A stretch of DNA of 64,000 nt from positions 1 through 64,000 of the forward strand of contig CAJNOJ010000151.1 of assembly GCA_905250025.1 (NCBI GenBank), given 5' to 3'. The position numbers were made by a program, and so were the translations under genes. Positions 62,774 through 64,000 of this stretch are shown one piece after another. The DNA is from Adineta ricciae. Taxonomy: Eukaryota > Rotifera > Eurotatoria > Adinetida > Adinetidae. Below the pieces are notes generated by a model. That model was not told the origin of the DNA. It was given only the letters and a program-made list of their open reading frames with translations, and did no database searches. Within the stretch, counting starts at the first letter, position 1, and every line of letters begins with the position of its first letter.

Positions 62774-64000
62774 ATGAGTTTTTCTTCTATTCAAATATTA
62801 ACACTAATTTTATTTGTGATCACGTCCGTTGCCTATGATTGTCCATCCTCGTATCATGTTCAGGCAAATTCAACAGATATATCCTTCCAAACATCGTCAA
62901 CCATTCAAATTGTTTTGTCAAAACTTTCCTATAAATTGACCGTTATTGATTTAATGACACGAAATGTTCTGTTGCAGAGCAGTCGAGATATTTTCGCTGG
63001 AATATGGGAAGGTACTTATGAAACTCTCTATTTCGGATATATGTTTCGTGCTGGATTCGAAAAAGAACATCGAATAATTGGCAATTTCGAATCGTACTCG
63101 TGTTCTCCTGCGCCAAATTCAATCACATTTTCGTTTCAGGACTTTTCTTTGATATTCGTTGTGGAAGATAACGAACGTAATGTTCATCTACAAGTGACAT
63201 ATACGGGATTCAAAGAACATTTCGATCCTAAATCGACACATTATGTTTTTCCATTTTTGACTTTAGCATTTCGAACACGAGATAGTCAAGAAGATTATTA
63301 CGGTTTTGGTTCCTATTGGGGTTTCACGAGATTTCGTGGAGAGAAATTCTATAGTTGGAGTGAAGATGGTAGTTGGTCATTTCTAAATTTCTCCAGACGA
63401 ATACCTCAATCCAATGCGAGTTACATTCCAATGCCACTTTTTATATCGAATCGTCAATATTCGGTATGGGTAAATGAAAGTCGCCGTGTCAATTTCGATC
63501 TCACTTCTCCGAATGAATGGATCGTTACTACCGAATGGAATAGTACAAATATTCAATTCTATTTTCCCATTACAAATACGACTTTACCAATAAAATCGAT
63601 TATGTCAAAACCGTTTGAGAGATTTTACAATCTCTATCGAGAACAAAATAGGAGAATCAATCCAGCATTTACCGCATTGGTACAAGCACGAGGTGAAACG
63701 ACTCGAATTCCACCGATATTTGCGTTTGGTCCATGGAAACAAACGTCGAATGTTTTGAGAAATGAAACGGAAATCGACGTTGTACGACGTATGATCGAAC
63801 GAGATATCCCAATAACAATTCGAATTGGTTATTTGCATTTTTTTCCAAAAGGAGATCAACAAGGTAAAGCGGTCTGATAAAAATTCATTTCTTATCTCTA
63901 CTTATGTCGAATTTAAGGCCATGAAAATGAAATTCTCGCAGAAAATCGTATTTACAACGCACTTGGCGTCACATCGTTATGTTATTTCAATCCGTACGTA
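62774..64000 (+). CDS. Secreted GH31-type glycosidase, 5' part (continues beyond window)
   Basis: Exon 1 is 62774-63863. A 54-bp intron follows and exon 2 runs from 63918 off the window. The ATG at 62774 (MSFSSIQILTLILFV) opens a signal peptide cleaved near SVAYDCPSS. The N-terminal galactose-mutarotase-like beta domain of GH31 is suggested by YYGFGSYWGFTRFRGEKF, the D..W loop after it, and MPLFISNRQYSVWVNES. Then comes the start of the (beta/alpha)8 barrel, PPIFAFGPWKQ, which resembles the sulfoquinovosidase/alpha-xylosidase branch. The catalytic Asp residues lie beyond the window, so substrate and activity are undetermined. It probably acts in the lysosome, gut lumen or outside the cell. 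Confidence 0.72.

Overview
The window looks like nuclear DNA of a small-genome metazoan, and a bdelloid or other rotifer is my best inference. It is AT-rich, most introns are only about 45-60 bp with GT-AG ends, genes lie a few hundred bases apart on both strands, and the gene set is animal (GAF-phosphodiesterase, EMC1, DCAF13, OXNAD1, a Notch-ligand-type DSL/EGF protein). Nothing is prokaryotic: I see no operons, CRISPR, rRNA or tRNA. Gene models below were built by hand from splice sites and reading phase, without transcripts. Species assignment is inference.

Left part (1-16.6 kb). A cyclic-nucleotide phosphodiesterase (PDE5/PDE11 type) runs on + to 2984 and carries a pair of equal-length, phase-matched, mutually exclusive exons inside the catalytic domain. 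Facing it on - is a 13-exon gene (16607 to 3828) for a protein of about 2,823 aa. That protein starts MGCSNA (an acylation signal) and is built of repeated Cys/basic clusters, acidic VP.VDLP-like segments and at least five copies of a helical module I cannot name. A small + strand gene (12197-12445) is nested in one of its introns; a decayed relative lies at 39762-40052.

Middle (16.6-28.4 kb). A stretch of 9.7 kb without a convincing gene is followed by OXNAD1 (-). Then comes a fragment of an unidentified gene ending at a single-N assembly join.

28.6-45.1 kb is a dense block. EMC1 (-) is cut at both ends by N joins and has a Pro/Val-repeat gene nested antisense in one intron. DCAF13 (+) is head-to-head with EMC1. 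After it come a GT31 glycosyltransferase (-), a four-TM protein (+), a two-RRM protein (-), a membrane-anchored phospholipase A2-like protein (+), a small membrane ORF, a secreted PLAT-domain protein and a 63-aa single-pass protein.

45.2-61.2 kb (-) is one very large cell-surface gene: signal peptide, MNNL and DSL domains as in Delta/Jagged, a second DSL-like domain, roughly 60 EGF repeats (count by eye), a C-type-lectin-like domain, unrecognised beta-rich modules, one transmembrane helix, and two alternative last exons giving different cytoplasmic tails. The window ends in the 5' part of a secreted GH31-type glycosidase (+).

Three single Ns (3107, 28621, 33744) behave as assembly joins rather than ambiguous bases. 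Models touching them should be treated as incomplete.
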